NCBI GenBank assembly: GCA_963422465.1
Contig: OY730172.1
Location: 186,001-250,000 of the forward strand
Reading direction: 5' to 3'
Source of the DNA: Lichina pygmaea
Taxonomy: Eukaryota > Ascomycota > Lichinomycetes > Lichinales > Lichinaceae
Length of the DNA: 64,000 nt
The first letter of the stretch is position 1, and the number at the start of each line of letters is the position of its first letter. The notes below the pieces were generated by a model. It saw only the letters and a program-made list of their open reading frames with translations, did no database searches and was not told where the DNA came from. This document shows, piece after piece, positions 11,856 through 24,599 of the stretch. A program made the position numbers and the translations under genes.

Positions 11856-12464
11856 GCGCATGGCCATCTTCCTCCGCCTCACCCGCCCGACTTCCCTCCC
11901 ACCGTCCACATGTTCACGCACAATGCTGGAGACTTTCAACCCTGTCCGAGACGGCCAAGAGGTAGCGGAGGAGTGAGAAAGCAGCGACGAACGCCCTGCC
12001 CGCCTCCCCGCCTCCCCGCCTCCCCCGGGCTTTCTCCAGCTCCCCGGCCGATTGTAAAGTGACGCAGCGTTCGTTGGGCTACATCCTCATCATACTGTAC
12101 TGTACGGTACGCTCTCTCGCGGTATCGCGAGGCCGCAATAGTAGGAGGTCGGCAACAATGAGTCTCTCACGGTTCGATATTCCCGACGTACAGTACAGTA
12201 CGACTTACCGTAGATTTTTTTCCGTGGGGTTCTGATACGCGCGACTAGGTGTGCGCAACGACTACGAGTACGTACGTTACATACGGTACAACAACGGTGT
12301 TTCTGCGTCCGAAACATCCGGTGACAATACAGTAATTAGTGACCACGGAACGTGGAAGAAGCCAGGGCAGGGTTGATGGCTACAGTAGCCGTTCCTCGCC
12401 ATGCGCAGCAACTAAGAATCTTTCTGTGGAGGAACTTGCCAAGATACAGTACTGGTGCGTGATC

Positions 12465-12508
<44 letters not shown>

Positions 12509-13015
12509 AGGACGATCCCGAGGTCCGTGTCTCATCCAAAGCTGTCTCGCAGGGTGAACGAACTCGCCTGCAGCATCTATTGTCCTCAGCCAATTCCGGT
12601 CAGGTATCTTCTGGAATCTTTTGTCTGTATGCGAGATGGGAGAACCGAAAGGGAAGAAACAGTGTTGAGGACACGATAGATCGACTCTGGCTGTGGCTGG
12701 TCTCACTAGCATGAGAAGTCGTGGAGGGGCGGAGAAAGTGCGGGGGTGGCCGCCACTGCATGGACATCTCGGCCCTCGCTGGACTAGGCGTATGGTGGCT
12801 GGAGGGAAGTGGAGTTGGTCAGGATGAACGGCATAGCATAGAGTGCTGGTGCTCTGACGTTGCTCCATGCTATCTGTGGCGTGGAGATCTATCAGCAAGA
12901 TGTCTGAAACTTCCAACGAGCGGGGAGATGGAGGGTATCATCACCAGCCGAGACCTCCGCACTTTTTCAGCCCCCCCCCAGATCGCTGTGATGCGGTCCC
13001 CTGGGAATGTCAAGT
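11856..13015. other. Intergenic region between COX4 and NDUFAF3 3' ends
   Basis: The two flanking genes converge here. The region holds a CCTCCCCG repeat (about 12000-12027), GTAC-rich segments, and a CA microsatellite. Small open frames show no family resemblance. Confidence 0.55.
12466..12505. repeat. (CA)n microsatellite
   Basis: About 20 perfect CA units in the COX4/NDUFAF3 intergenic region. Confidence 0.92.
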
Positions 13016-13816
13016 TCAAGCCTTGTCGATTCGCCCCATGGGGATCAGAGCGGCTGCCACTTCTCCGGCGCCCCGTTCTGTGGCGAGCATGTTGAACTGC
13101 GCCGCTGCGTTCCTGGTGTCTTGCACCTCGATCCGCACTCCCAAGGAGTTCAGATACGACCGTGTTCTGGGCGACAGGGGACGTATGGCGGCGCCCGTGC
13201 CGACGATCAAGAGATCTAACGCACACCATCAGTGTCCCGTGTCATTGTAGAAGCAAAGAGCGGGAGGAATAGCACGGCCGTGACTGTCGGAGGAGTACCG
13301 CGAGGTCCTACACTTACCAGGCTTGGGCCAGACTAGACTCAACGCGCCCCAGGCCTTGTCACCGCACTCCCATTGTCCGCGCGCGTTGATGAGACCGCCG
13401 GTGCCCGCCTCCCACGGTCGCCATAGCAATGCCTCGCCGTTGAGCAAGAAGCACCCAGTTCCGCCAGTGACCTCGAGGCTGTTGCCCAGCAGGAAGCCAT
13501 CCGGCAGGCACATGTCGATGGCCGTCGCCGGTGAGGGCGAGTTGGCCAGGACGTCGAGCTTGGAGAAGTCCGTCTGCGTCTGTTCCTGTGACGGAGGCCC
13601 ACGATCGCGACCCGGAGGCGCCGGAGGCCCGCGCAGACATGATGTCCCGTGCAGCTGCCGAAGGAGAAAAGATCCGAGGTGAGCGGACGGGCTTGTAGGA
13701 CGTAGCTGCCGTGGATACGTTGCTCGGTGCGTTACGCCATAGGTCCGAGATCGAGCGAATGTCCTGAGCTCACATCGACGACATGTCTGCTTGACAGCGT
13801 CGGCTCTGCGGTGCAT
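13016..13816 (-). CDS. NDUFAF3: NADH dehydrogenase assembly factor 3 homologue (DUF498)
   Basis: Two minus-strand exons, 13816..13318 and 13215..13016, make 232 residues. The phase-1 intron has a GTAAGT donor and ends GCGTTAG. Family members (NDUFAF3/C3orf60, MTH938-like fold) help assemble the matrix arm of mitochondrial complex I. The first 60 residues are rich in Arg and Ser and include SCLRGPPAPP, like the presequences of other fungal homologues. The conserved core contains NSLEVTGGTGCFLLNGEALL, then across the splice junction KPDLLIVGTGAAIRPLSP, and near the end EVQDTRNAAAQFNMLATERG. I chose the ATG at 13816; an in-frame non-ATG extension upstream is not needed. The start is less certain than the core. 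Confidence 0.9.
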
Positions 13817-14344
13817 CGTGGCAAGCAGAAGGTGGTGGTGGCAACTTTCCAGAGATGATGTCAGCAAGTTGCATGTCGGGGTTAGACTACGGGGACCGTA
13901 CCGGTACTACTCATATGCGGTAGAGCTACGTATACGGTATGCGAGTAGGCTGGAGATTGGACGTATTTCAGCCAGAACATACAGGTCTACAAGAGAGCCA
14001 TGCTGGCTCGACTGAGTGCCTCCACAGAACAAGCCTGCTCCAAACACGACTCCTGAACAATGCTTAGCTCAGCATCCCCTGAGAACAGTACTCGCGGTGC
14101 GAAGGCACAGCAAAAAGCGCTTGACGCGCAGATGGCAAGCGCGGGACAGGCGGCTTGCTCTGCAGTGACTCGTCGCAGGACGCTGACCATTGCTCCAAGC
14201 GAACACGGAGATGGGCGACGTGTGGAATGCGCAGTCCAAGGTTGCAAATGTCTTCATACGCCGTGGAAGATTGGGAATCCTTTGAGCTACATGTCCCAGA
14301 AGAGCGAAGAACCCTTGAAACGAAGTTGTCTTCGGATACCCCTC
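13817..14344. other. Intergenic region, NDUFAF3 promoter side
   Basis: About 530 bp between the NDUFAF3 start and the eL34 stop, both on the minus strand. It should contain the NDUFAF3 promoter and the eL34 3' untranslated region. I see no gene or notable repeat. Confidence 0.5.
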
Positions 14345-14994
14345 TCAGCGTTTCTTTTGTTGCGATTGAGACTCTTTGAGCACCTGGAAATCCGAGACGT
14401 TAGCTCGGAAGAGGAGCGTGAGGCGTATGATGTAATAGACGGATGTAGACCGCCAGAGGAGACATCTTCAAGTCCGCACCTTCTTCACGATCTTCTGCTC
14501 TTCGATCAAGAACGCTCGAACGATCCTGTCCTTCACGCAGTGCCCACACCTCGAGCCTCCGTACGCACGCTGAACGGTCTTCTTCGGCTTGGAAATTTGG
14601 GAGTATTCCTTCGGCCGGAGGGCTGGGATCTGTCGAACGATAAGATTTAACTTTTGCCTGGATAGGCTGGGCCAGGATGAAACCCCAGATGCTTGCAGAG
14701 CCAACGGTGCTCACCCCAGGGAGTTTGATGCCGCAGTCACCACATTTTGGCGGGGTGCCCTTCTTCTTGATATGAAGATATCTGAGCTTTCCTCCGGGCG
14801 TCTTGACCACGCGAACCTTGTTTGATTTGGTGTTGTAGCTGCCACGATGGATCCGTAAGCACAGCCACAGCCAGGCAGGAAGGACCTCACTCACGTATGT
14901 CTACGACGCTACAACATTTAATTAGCCCAGCGTCACAAAGTCATCATTCACATCAGTCCAAAGAACTTACGAAGGTGAGCCGAGTGTCTCCCAT
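14345..14994 (-). CDS. RPL34: 60S ribosomal protein eL34, with a 14-nt microexon
   Basis: Five minus-strand exons: 14994..14971, 14908..14895, 14838..14715, 14629..14480 and 14383..14345, totalling 116 residues. Exon 1 encodes MGDTRLTF; exon 2 is only 14 nt (CGTCGTAGACATAC), supplying RRRH and two bases of Thr; exon 3 continues [20 protein letters not shown]. Exon 4 carries [20 protein letters not shown] and the [20 protein letters not shown] segment; exon 5 ends [12 protein letters not shown]. The cysteines of CGDCG and CGHC match the zinc motif of eukaryotic eL34. It is a structural component of the cytosolic large ribosomal subunit. The strong GTAAGT and GTGAGT donors on each side of the microexon and the exact fit to the conserved RRR-x-x-YNT motif support it. 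Divergently arranged with PRP8. Confidence 0.94.
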
Positions 14995-15446
14995 CTTGAC
15001 GGCTTTGGTGGATTCCCGTCGATGATGGTTGCTTTGCTTCAGTTGCTTTCGTCATGCAAAATGGGCAAAGGTCCAGTGGTGTACTCGGTAGGGCTTAGCC
15101 CTAACTCTTGGAAGCCCGTCACGTGATCGACGAGTAGAGTTGCGCTAGCTGTATCGGTCGTAGCGTTGTTATACCTGCGCTAGTGCCGTTCGAGAAGATT
15201 TTTTGCTTGAGCCTCACTTCCTCCGCGATCGCCACATCGCTTCGATGTCACGTCGCGTACCGGCAGATTGGCCTCTTCAACTACCACCGCCCCCTCCGTC
15301 CACGGGGTAAGTTACCAGTAATCTTCAGCCTGATCAATTCATCTCCACAACTGAGGAATCAGGTTCAAGCAGACGGCCCCACGACCAGCCGTACTGTTGA
15401 GTCGACACCCAGTTGCTATCTGGTCAACGTTGAGGGTCTCGACATC
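14995..15446. promoter_or_regulatory. Divergent promoter eL34 / PRP8
   Basis: About 450 bp separate the eL34 and PRP8 start codons. The region holds one TCACGTGA palindrome (15119-15126). The PRP8 reading frame is open upstream to 15183 but has no ATG before 15447, so this part is taken as 5' leader. Confidence 0.6.
15119..15126. promoter_or_regulatory. TCACGTGA E-box palindrome
   Basis: Perfect 8-bp palindrome with a CACGTG core, the class of site bound by bHLH factors (CBF1-type in fungi). It is 125 nt from the eL34 start and 320 nt from the PRP8 start. Function is inferred from the motif only. Confidence 0.5.
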
Positions 15447-18400
15447 ATGGCTTCCTTACCACCTCCGCCGCCGCCGGGCTGGAGCGCTATGCCCCCGTCT
15501 GCCATGTCTCTACAGCCTCCACCCCCCGGCTATCGGCCACCTGCGGATCCTCAAAGCGTCAAATTCGCGCAGAAGAAGAAGGAATGGCTACGGACTCAGC
15601 ACAACCGCTTCGGGGAGAAACGCAAGGCCGGATTCGTGGAGACACAGAAGGCCGATATGCCGCGAGAACATCTTCGGAAGATCGTGAAGGACATCGGCGA
15701 CGTCTCACAGAAGAAGTTCAGCAACGACAAGCGCAGCTATCTGGGAGCGCTGAAGTTCATGCCGCACGCCGTTCTCAAGCTGTTGGAGAACATGCCCATG
15801 CCCTGGGAGTCGGCTCGAGAGGTCAAGGTGCTATACCATATCAACGGCTGCTTGACGCTGGTCAACGAGATACCTCGCGTCATCGAACCAATCTTTCACG
15901 CTCAGTGGTCGACCATGTGGGTTGTCATGCGCCGCGAGAAGAGCGACCGGAGGCACTTCAAGAGGATGAGGTTCCCGCCATTCGATGATGAAGAGCCCCC
16001 TTTGTCATGGTCCGAGAATATCGAGGATGTGGAACCGCTGGAACCCATTCAGATGGAGCTTGACGAATCAGAAGATGGTCCGGTCATCGACTGGTTTTAC
16101 GATCATCAACCTCTGCTGGACCAGCCACACGTGAAAGGTCCGAGTTACAAGAGATGGAATCTTTCCCTGCCTCAGATGGCGACGCTCTACCGACTCAGTC
16201 ACCCGCTGCTGAGCGACATCGTCGACAAGAACTACTTCTACATGTTTGACCTCAACAGCTTCCTGACGGCAAAGGCGCTCAACGTTGCCATCCCCGGAGG
16301 CCCAAGGTTCGAGCCACTCTACAAGGATGTCGATCCCAACGACGAGGACTTTGGGGAGTTCAACGCCATCGATCGGATCATCTTCCGTGCCCCGATCCGC
16401 ACCGAGTACCGGGTCGCCTTTCCGTATCTCTACAACTCGTTGCCACGTAGCGTCAAGCTGTCGTGGCATTCGTACCCTCAGGTGGTCTACGTGCGGGCCG
16501 AGGATCCCAACCTCCCGGCCTTCTACTTCGACCCCGTCATCAATCCGATCTCGTCGCGCACCGTCGTGCCACGCAACGTCACCGTCAGCCACGAGGATGA
16601 GATATTCGGATCTGGCAACAACGAGGACGACGGCTTCGAGTTGCCCGCCGAGGCGGAGCCGTTCCTAGGCGACGAGGAGCTGTATACCGGCGAGACCGCC
16701 TCTGCCATCTCGCTCTGGTGGGCGCCTTACCCGTTCGACCGGCGCTCCGGCCGCATGGTGCGTGCCCAGGACGTGCCGCTCGTGAAACAGTGGTATCTCG
16801 AGCATTGCCCGACCGGGCAGCCCGTGAAGGTTCGAGTGTCGTACCAGAAGCTCCTCAAGACGTACGTCCTGAACGAGCTGCACAGAAAGAGGCCAAAGGC
16901 CCAGAACAAACAGGATCTCATGAAGACGCTGAAGGGCACCAAATTCTTCCAGCAGACCACGATCGACTGGGTCGAAGCCGGCCTCCAGGTGTGTCGGCAA
17001 GGCTTCAACATGCTGAACCTGCTCATCCACCGCAAGAACTTGACCTATCTGCACCTGGATTACAACTTCAACTTGAAGCCGGTGAAGACGCTGACCACCA
17101 AAGAGCGCAAGAAATCTCGATTCGGGAACGCGTTCCATCTCATGCGTGAGATCCTACGGTTGACGAAGCTCATCGTCGACGCGCAGGTGCAGTATCGTCT
17201 TGGCAACATCGATGCATTCCAGCTCGCGGATGGCATTCTGTACGCGTTCAACCACGTCGGGCAGCTGACGGGGATGTACCGTTACAAGTATAAGCTCATG
17301 CATCAGATCCGATCCTGCAAGGACTTGAAACATCTCATCTACTATCGCTTCAACTCGGGGCCGGTCGGCAAAGGACCCGGCTGTGGCTTTTGGGCGCCGG
17401 CCTGGAGAGTGTGGCTCTTCTTCATGAGGGGCATCATCCCGCTGCTTGAGCGCTGGCTTGGGAACCTCCTGTCGAGGCAGTTCGAAGGCCGTCACAGCAA
17501 GGGTGTCGCCAAGACCGTGACGAAGCAGCGCGTCGAGTCGCACTTCGATCTCGAGCTCCGCGCATCCGTAATGGCGGATCTGATGGACATGATGCCCGAA
17601 GGTATCAAGCAAAACAAGGTCAACACCGTCCTGCAGCACCTCTCGGAAGCGTGGAGATGCTGGAAGAGCAACATCCCCTGGAAGGTGCCCGGTCTTCCCG
17701 CCCCGATAGAGAACATCATCCTGAGATACGTCAAGAGCAAAGCCGATTGGTGGATATCCGTGGCGCACTACAACCGCGAACGGATCAGAAGAGGCGCCAC
17801 GGTAGACAAGACGGTCGCGAAGAAGAACCTTGGACGGTTGACGCGGTTGTGGTTGAAGGCCGAACAAGAGCGGCAGCATAACTACATGAAGGACGGTCCG
17901 TACGTGTCGTCGGAGGAGGCGGTGGCGATATACACCGCCACGGTCCACTGGCTCGAGTCTCGGAAGTTCTCCCCCATACCGTTCCCAAGCGTGTCGTACA
18001 AGCACGATACCAAGATCCTCATCCTCGCTCTCGAAAGACTGCGTGAAGCCTACTCGGTCAAGGGTCGATTGAACCAGAGCCAGCGTGAGGAGCTTGCCCT
18101 CATCGAGCAGGCTTACGATTCGCCCGGCACTACGCTGGCGCGGATCAAGCGCTTCCTCCTCACACAGCGCGCATTCAAGGAGGTCGGCATCGACATGAAC
18201 GACAACTACAGCACCATCAACCCCGTCTACGACATCGAACCGGTCGAAAAGATCACCGATGCTTACCTTGACCAGTATCTCTGGTACCAGGCCGACCAAC
18301 GACATTTGTTTCCAGCCTGGATCAAACCGTCTGACTCGGAGGTGCCGCCCTTGCTTGTGTACAAGTGGGCACAAGGCATCAACAACCTCAGCAACGTGTG

Positions 18401-21400
18401 GGGCGTCACCGAGGGTCAGTGCAACGTCATGATCGAGACGCAACTGTCAAAGGTGTACGAGAAGGTTGACCTGACGCTCTTGAACCGGCTCCTTCGCCTG
18501 ATCATGGACCACAACCTCGCCGATTACATCACCTCCAAGAACAACGTGCAGCTCAACTACAAGGACATGAACCACACCAACAGCTATGGCATGGTTCGAG
18601 GTCTGCAGTTCTCGGCCTTCGTCTTTCAGTATTACGGTCTGGTCATCGACCTCCTGCTGCTCGGTCTGGAGCGTGCCAGCGAGATTGCGGGTCCGCCGCA
18701 GAGCCCGAATGACTTTCTCCAGTTCAGAGACCGCGCGACGGAGGTCAGGCATCCCATCCGGCTTTACTCACGATACATTGATCGGATCTGGGTCTTCTTC
18801 CGCTTCACCGCGGACCAGTCCCGAGACCTCATCCAGCGCTTCCTGACCGAGCAGCCCGACCCGAACTTCGAGAATGTCATCGGATACCGCAACAAGAAAT
18901 GCTGGCCACGTGACTCGAGGATGAGGCTGATGAGGCACGACGTCAACCTCGGCCGTGCAGTGTTCTGGGACCTGAAGAATCGGCTGCCGAGATCTGTCAC
19001 GACGATCGACTGGGACGACACCTTCGCCAGCGTCTACAGCAGGGATAACCCGAACCTGCTCTTCTCGATGTCCGGCTTCGAGGTACGCATCCTTCCAAAG
19101 AGCCGCAACCTCAACGAAGACTTCCCGGTGAAGGATAGCGTTTGGTCTCTGGTCGACAATGCCACCAAGGAGCGGACGGCGCACGCCTTCCTACAGGTCA
19201 CCGAGGAGGACATCCAGAAGTTCAACAATCGCATCCGGCAGATCCTCATGTCGTCTGGTTCCACCACGTTCACCAAGATTGCGAACAAGTGGAACACCAG
19301 TCTCATCGCGCTCTTCACGTATTACCGCGAGGCGGCCGTGTCGACGGTCAATCTGCTGGACACCATCGTCAAGTGCGAGACCAAGATTCAAACCAGAGTC
19401 AAGATCGGCTTGAACTCCAAGATGCCTTCGAGGTTCCCGCCAGCAGTCTTTTACACGCCAAAGGAGCTAGGTGGTCTGGGCATGATATCTGGGTCCCACA
19501 TCCTCATCCCCACAAGCGACAAACGATGGTCGAAGCAGACCGACACCGGCGTCACCCATTACCGGGCCGGTATGACCCACGACGAGGAGACGCTGATCCC
19601 GAACATCTTCCGGTACATCATCCCGTGGGAAGCCGAGTTCATCGATTCCCAGCGCGTGTGGACGGAGTACTCCCAGAAGCGACAGGAGGCCAACCAGCAG
19701 AACCGGCGTCTCACCCTCGAAGATCTCGAGGACAGCTGGGACCGTGGCCTCCCGCGCATCAACACGCTCTTCCAAAAGGACAGGAGCACGCTGAGCTTCG
19801 ACAAGGGCTTCCGGGCCCGGGCCGAGTTCAAGGCGTACCAGCTGATGAAGAGCAACCCGTTCTGGTGGACGAGCCAGCGGCACGACGGGAAGCTGTGGAA
19901 TCTGAACGCATACCGCACCGACGTCATCCAAGCCCTCGGTGGAGTCGAGACGATCCTGGAGCACACGCTCTTCAAGGCGACGGCCTTCCCGTCGTGGGAG
20001 GGTCTCTTCTGGGAGAAGGCATCCGGTTTCGAGGAGTCCATGAAGTTCAAGAAGCTCACCAACGCGCAACGTTCCGGTCTGAACCAGATCCCCAACCGAC
20101 GCTTCACCCTTTGGTGGTCACCGACCATCAACCGCGCGAACGTCTACGTCGGCTTCCAGGTGCAGCTGGATCTCACCGGCATCTTTCTCCACGGCAAGAT
20201 CCCGACACTCAAGATCTCGCTCATCCAGATCTTCCGCGCGCACTTGTGGCAGAAGATCCACGAGTCCGTCGTCATGGACCTGTGTCAGGTGTTCGACCAG
20301 GAGCTCATGTCGCTCGGCATCGAGACGGTCCAGAAGGAAACGATCCATCCGCGGAAGTCGTACAAGATGAACAGCTCCTGCGCCGACATCCTCCTCTTCG
20401 CCAGCCACAAGTGGAACGTGACGCGGCCGTCGCTGCTCTTCGACACCAAAGACGTCATCGAGGCCACGGCGACGAACAAGTTCTGGGTCGACGTGCAGCT
20501 GCGCTACGGCGACTACGACTCTCACGACATCGAGAGGTACGTGCGAGCCAAGTACCTCGACTACACCACCGACAGCATGAGCATCTATCCGTCGGCGACC
20601 GGTCTCATGATCGGCATCGACCTGGCCTACAACCTCTACTCGGCGTACGGCCAGTACTTCCCGGGCCTCAAGACCTTGATCCAACAGGCCATGGCGAAGA
20701 TCATGAAGGCGAACCCGGCCCTCTACGTCCTGAGGGAGCGGATCCGAAAGGGCCTTCAGCTGTACGCGTCCGAGAGCAACCAAGAGTTCCTCAACTCCCA
20801 GAACTACTCGGAGCTCTTCAGCAACCAGATCCAGTACTTCATCGACGACACCAACGTCTACCGCGTGACGATCCACAAGACGTTCGAGGGCAACCTGACG
20901 ACGAAGCCCATCAACGGCGCCATCTTCATCTTCAACCCTCGGACGGGCCAGCTGTTCCTCAAGATCATCCACACCAGCGTCTGGGCGGGCCAGAAGCGTC
21001 TCGGCCAGCTCGCCAAGTGGAAGACGGCCGAAGAGGTGGCGGCGCTCATCCGGTCCCTGCCGGTCGAGGAGCAGCCGAAGCAGCTCATCGTGACGCGCAA
21101 GGGTCTGCTCGACCCTCTGGAGGTGCACCTCCTGGACTTCCCGAACATCTCCATCCGCGCCTCGGAGCTGCAGTTGCCTTTCCAGGCCGCGATGAAGGTC
21201 GAGAAGCTGGGCGACATGATCCTGCGGGCGACGGAGCCACAGATGGTCCTCGTCAACCTGTACGACGAGTGGCTGAAGACCATCTCGTCCTACACCGCCT
21301 TCTCGCGGCTCGTGCTCATCCTGCGAGCGCTCCACGTCAACCAGGACAAGACGAAGCTCGTGCTGCGCCCGGACAAGACCGTCGTCACGCAAGAGCACCA

Positions 21401-22523
21401 CATCTGGCCGACGCTGTCGGACGAAGACTGGATCAAGGTCGAGACGCAGCTCCGCGATCTCATCCTGAACGACTACGGCAAGAAGAACCACGTGAACACG
21501 TCCAGCCTCACGACGAGCGAGGTCCGAGACATCATCCTGGGCATGGAGATCAGCGCGCCGTCGATGCAGCGCCAGCAGGCGGCGGAGATAGACAAGCAGC
21601 AACAGGAGCAGGCGCAGCAGCAACAGCTGACCGCCGTCACGACCAAGACGCAGAACGTCCACGGCGAGGACATCATCGTGACGACGACGTCGAACTTCGA
21701 GCAGCAGACCTTCGCGTCGAAGACCGAGTGGCGGACGCGAGCGATCGCGACGTCGAACCTCCGCACACGAGCCAACAACATCTACATCTCGTCGGACGAC
21801 ATCCGCGAGGACGAGCACCACACCTACGTCGTCCCGAAGAACATCCTCAGGCGGTTCATCACGATCGCCGACCTGCGCGTGCAGGTGGCCGGCTACCTCT
21901 ACGGGTCGTCGCCGCCGGACAACGAGCAGGTCAAGGAGATCAAGTGCGTCGTCATGGTGCCTCAGGTCGGGAACACGCGTGACACGTCGCTGCCGCATCA
22001 GCTGCCGCAACACGAGTACCTCGGCCAGCTGGAGCCGTTGGGCATCATCCACACCGTCTCGGGCAACGAGCCGCATCACATGACGGCCGTGGACGTGACG
22101 CAGCACGCGCGCCTCATGTCGGCCCATCCGAGCTGGGACAAGAAGACGGTGACGATGACGGTGTCGTTCACGCCGGGGTCGGTGTCGCTGACGGCCTGGG
22201 CCCTCAACCCGCAGGGCTACAAGTGGGGCGCCGAGAACAAGGACACGGGCAGCGATCAGCCGCAAGGCTTCTCGACCTCGATGGGCGAGAAGTGCCAGCT
22301 GCTGTTGAGCGACCGCATCAAGGGCTACTTCCTCGTGCCGGAGCAGGGCGTCTGGAACTACAGCTTCATGGGCAGCGCCTTTGCGGCGATCGAGAAGAAG
22401 GCGGTCCGCGTCAAGATGGACGTGCCACTGTCGTTCTACAGCGATCAGCATCGACCGCTGCACTTTCAGAGCTTTGCCGAGCTCGAGGACATTTGGGTCG
22501 ATCGGTCTGACAATTTTGCTTGA
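15447..22523 (+). CDS. PRP8: Pre-mRNA-splicing factor Prp8 (U5 snRNP)
   Basis: A single uninterrupted exon gives 2358 residues, the usual size for Prp8. It is the core scaffold of the spliceosome, holding U5, U6 and the splice sites in the catalytic centre. The N-terminus is Pro-rich ([11 protein letters not shown]), followed by PRO8NT, the large PROCN region (about 400-800), an RRM-like segment and U5/U6-binding regions ([20 protein letters not shown] near 1560), the RNase H-like domain IV (from about 1790, [20 protein letters not shown]) and a C-terminal MPN/JAB-like domain (from about 2125), catalytically inactive in this family. ATG 15447 is chosen because it is the only ATG before the conserved Pro-rich start. 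No intein interrupts the conserved blocks. The strong GC bias keeps long antisense frames open; these are shadows. Confidence 0.98.
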   Translation: MASLPPPPPPGWSAMPPSAMSLQPPPPGYRPPADPQSVKFAQKKKEWLRTQHNRFGEKRKAGFVETQKADMPREHLRKIVKDIGDVSQKKFSNDKRSYLGALKFMPHAVLKLLENMPMPWESAREVKVLYHINGCLTLVNEIPRVIEPIFHAQWSTMWVVMRREKSDRRHFKRMRFPPFDDEEPPLSWSENIEDVEPLEPIQMELDESEDGPVIDWFYDHQPLLDQPHVKGPSYKRWNLSLPQMATLYRLSHPLLSDIVDKNYFYMFDLNSFLTAKALNVAIPGGPRFEPLYKDVDPNDEDFGEFNAIDRIIFRAPIRTEYRVAFPYLYNSLPRSVKLSWHSYPQVVYVRAEDPNLPAFYFDPVINPISSRTVVPRNVTVSHEDEIFGSGNNEDDGFELPAEAEPFLGDEELYTGETASAISLWWAPYPFDRRSGRMVRAQDVPLVKQWYLEHCPTGQPVKVRVSYQKLLKTYVLNELHRKRPKAQNKQDLMKTLKGTKFFQQTTIDWVEAGLQVCRQGFNMLNLLIHRKNLTYLHLDYNFNLKPVKTLTTKERKKSRFGNAFHLMREILRLTKLIVDAQVQYRLGNIDAFQLADGILYAFNHVGQLTGMYRYKYKLMHQIRSCKDLKHLIYYRFNSGPVGKGPGCGFWAPAWRVWLFFMRGIIPLLERWLGNLLSRQFEGRHSKGVAKTVTKQRVESHFDLELRASVMADLMDMMPEGIKQNKVNTVLQHLSEAWRCWKSNIPWKVPGLPAPIENIILRYVKSKADWWISVAHYNRERIRRGATVDKTVAKKNLGRLTRLWLKAEQERQHNYMKDGPYVSSEEAVAIYTATVHWLESRKFSPIPFPSVSYKHDTKILILALERLREAYSVKGRLNQSQREELALIEQAYDSPGTTLARIKRFLLTQRAFKEVGIDMNDNYSTINPVYDIEPVEKITDAYLDQYLWYQADQRHLFPAWIKPSDSEVPPLLVYKWAQGINNLSNVWGVTEGQCNVMIETQLSKVYEKVDLTLLNRLLRLIMDHNLADYITSKNNVQLNYKDMNHTNSYGMVRGLQFSAFVFQYYGLVIDLLLLGLERASEIAGPPQSPNDFLQFRDRATEVRHPIRLYSRYIDRIWVFFRFTADQSRDLIQRFLTEQPDPNFENVIGYRNKKCWPRDSRMRLMRHDVNLGRAVFWDLKNRLPRSVTTIDWDDTFASVYSRDNPNLLFSMSGFEVRILPKSRNLNEDFPVKDSVWSLVDNATKERTAHAFLQVTEEDIQKFNNRIRQILMSSGSTTFTKIANKWNTSLIALFTYYREAAVSTVNLLDTIVKCETKIQTRVKIGLNSKMPSRFPPAVFYTPKELGGLGMISGSHILIPTSDKRWSKQTDTGVTHYRAGMTHDEETLIPNIFRYIIPWEAEFIDSQRVWTEYSQKRQEANQQNRRLTLEDLEDSWDRGLPRINTLFQKDRSTLSFDKGFRARAEFKAYQLMKSNPFWWTSQRHDGKLWNLNAYRTDVIQALGGVETILEHTLFKATAFPSWEGLFWEKASGFEESMKFKKLTNAQRSGLNQIPNRRFTLWWSPTINRANVYVGFQVQLDLTGIFLHGKIPTLKISLIQIFRAHLWQKIHESVVMDLCQVFDQELMSLGIETVQKETIHPRKSYKMNSSCADILLFASHKWNVTRPSLLFDTKDVIEATATNKFWVDVQLRYGDYDSHDIERYVRAKYLDYTTDSMSIYPSATGLMIGIDLAYNLYSAYGQYFPGLKTLIQQAMAKIMKANPALYVLRERIRKGLQLYASESNQEFLNSQNYSELFSNQIQYFIDDTNVYRVTIHKTFEGNLTTKPINGAIFIFNPRTGQLFLKIIHTSVWAGQKRLGQLAKWKTAEEVAALIRSLPVEEQPKQLIVTRKGLLDPLEVHLLDFPNISIRASELQLPFQAAMKVEKLGDMILRATEPQMVLVNLYDEWLKTISSYTAFSRLVLILRALHVNQDKTKLVLRPDKTVVTQEHHIWPTLSDEDWIKVETQLRDLILNDYGKKNHVNTSSLTTSEVRDIILGMEISAPSMQRQQAAEIDKQQQEQAQQQQLTAVTTKTQNVHGEDIIVTTTSNFEQQTFASKTEWRTRAIATSNLRTRANNIYISSDDIREDEHHTYVVPKNILRRFITIADLRVQVAGYLYGSSPPDNEQVKEIKCVVMVPQVGNTRDTSLPHQLPQHEYLGQLEPLGIIHTVSGNEPHHMTAVDVTQHARLMSAHPSWDKKTVTMTVSFTPGSVSLTAWALNPQGYKWGAENKDTGSDQPQGFSTSMGEKCQLLLSDRIKGYFLVPEQGVWNYSFMGSAFAAIEKKAVRVKMDVPLSFYSDQHRPLHFQSFAELEDIWVDRSDNFA

Positions 22524-23262
22524 CGGGAGACTATCATTCTCATTCTAGTGTGCTTCTTTGTATTTGCACCTCGATTCTTTTCGGTGGGAGGATGGTGGTC
22601 TGTAGTGATTCCTTTACTAGTCGTTTCATCTCATCCGGGCGAGACTTGAGGTGAGTCTTTCTTGAACTTTTCAAGGAGAGGTTTTATGTATACTACGCCG
22701 GAGGCGTTTTCTCTCGCATGCCTGTATTACCACTTTCGTCGGGCTACTAGCTCATTCATGTCGATTTCGGCCATCAAGTGCCATCTCCGTGAGCGGAGAG
22801 AACCAATGACATCTGCTGATGCGACTCTTGGTCTGGGTTCAAGGACACATGCTAAAGTCAGCATCTTTGATTATTCCTAGTCAGCCCTAGTCATCTTTGC
22901 TCAGTGAGGATGAGACGTCACAATGAGCCAAAGACTGTCGACACTCGGTGATCTCAAGTCATCCTGATCTCTTCCTGAACCTGTTTCATCACCACTGCAA
23001 AACAATCACCACCTATGCACAGGCTGACCCAGGTACTTCTCGTCGTGTTCTAGCGACTGGCTTCAAGGCTCAAGGTGGAAATGCTCAGCAAAAAGAAACA
23101 ACGTGATAAACGCCGCAACAACAGCCGAAACGACCCTGGTCTGCAAAGTCGTCCTTCCCACCAGGAGACACGAGATTACCCAAAGCCCACTGTCCCAAAT
23201 TTCACCATGGTTCTTAAGCACGATAGTTTCATACCGATTGGTAGATGAGCAGGGCATCGAGT

Positions 23263-23314
<52 letters not shown>

Positions 23315-24597
23315 TAGTGTGGCAACGCTTTTCTCCTCGCACGACCACGCCCCAGTCCGCCGTCCAGCTTTCAGACCGGGCGAGATCTATGTGTCAGCAC
23401 CAGCATCAGCAGCCGGTGACGGCGAGCGGAAGGCGGCGGGGGCTGCGACGGAGTAGATCGTCGCTATCGGTGTCCAGGATCGATCTGTCTGGGATGGTGT
23501 ACGAAGCTTGGCATGTGGATGACTGTAGCTGGGGCCGCATCGATGCCGAGCCGGAAGACTTCCTCAAACGGCCGACCCCGACCCGCTCACGGTTCCGGCC
23601 CGAGCACGAGCCTGGTCGGGCACGCTTGAAGGGTTACGATAAACATCGACGAGTGCTGGCAAAGCCGGCTGACGACGTTCATACTTGGCCACCCGGATCC
23701 TTGGATTCTTCCTTCTCTGTGGGCTGCTTGGCCCTATCAGAACAGTCGATCGCGATCTTTTCCGGAGTCTGACTTGACAAAGGTGAGCATCTCGTCGTAC
23801 CAGGTTTTCTTTTATTCATACTGTTCTCCCTCCTACGAGAGTAATCACCACTAGGTACGGTACGGTAGACCTTGCCAAGAAAGAAAGAAAAAAAAGATTG
23901 GCGCAAGTGCATAGTAATAGCCCTACATCAGGTTCTTTGCAGAGCCATCTTTGAACTGATCTGGCTCTGAGCTGAAATACAACTACTACCGTAAATCGGA
24001 GTGGGCATGTCGCCTATCCTCAAGCTCGAAGGAGTGTCCTCGCCTTTAGGAGATTCACCGTGCTGATATCGAGTTCACGGGACACGATTGTCAAGGACTC
24101 GGCCAAGCCCTCGGCCAGTCACGTCGCTAGGGTCGGACCTCGGGACTCCAGACTTGACCCCCAGATAGGAAGGAGCTGGGCAGTGGCGTTGAATGAGCAT
24201 ACAACATGACCGCAGGACGATTCTAGCTAGCTTCTCAATCAATGCGCGTACAGCTACGTCCCGTACTCACACCGAGCACTCCTTTCTGCGATGAGGCAGG
24301 TGCCTGGTGTGTCGCTAGACTTTACTATGGCATTATTCACGGTACTGCCTGTACTGTACGTGTGTGTCTATATATAAGCATCGCGTGCACGGAACGTACC
24401 GCGCAGTCGGTCGGCCACTGTCTCACTGAAGTACGTATGTACTGTCTCTTGTTCAGCATCACCCTGAACGTAAGTACAGACTACATACGTACATATATAC
24501 ACACACCAGTATGTACGATTCACCTGTACGGAAGGTACTTATGTACTCCGTACGAGGTACGTATGTGCCAGAGGAGGTGTGCTGTGGGAAAGCGGGC
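22524..24597. other. Intergenic region downstream of PRP8
   Basis: The first 400 bp are T-rich and probably the PRP8 3' untranslated region. The rest holds an ACG repeat, an A-rich stretch near 23880-23895, and a GTAC-rich cluster near 24340-24570 with an exact 11-mer GTACTCCGTAC at 24543-24553. Reading frames of 117-175 codons over the ACG repeat owe their length to the repeat. No supported gene. Confidence 0.55.
23263..23313. repeat. (ACG)17 trinucleotide repeat
   Basis: Seventeen tandem ACG units, reading as poly-Asp or poly-Thr depending on frame. No surrounding conserved protein sequence. Confidence 0.95.
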
Positions 24598-24599
24598 TA

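Noticed and set aside
15061-15120. Possible tRNA before PRP8
   Set aside because: A short stem-like GGGCTTAGCCC is present, but no A-box/B-box pair or cloverleaf can be drawn.
20118-22463. 781-codon minus-strand frame and 946-codon plus-strand frame (19142-21982) inside PRP8
   Set aside because: They are shadows of the GC-biased PRP8 coding sequence; composition is Arg/Val/Leu/His- or Pro/Arg-rich without motifs.
15447-22523. Possible Prp8 intein
   Set aside because: Prp8 is a common intein host in fungi, but the length (2358 residues) and the continuous conserved blocks leave no room for one.
23103-23456. Protein with poly-Asp run
   Set aside because: Only the ACG repeat keeps the frame open; flanks show no conserved sequence.
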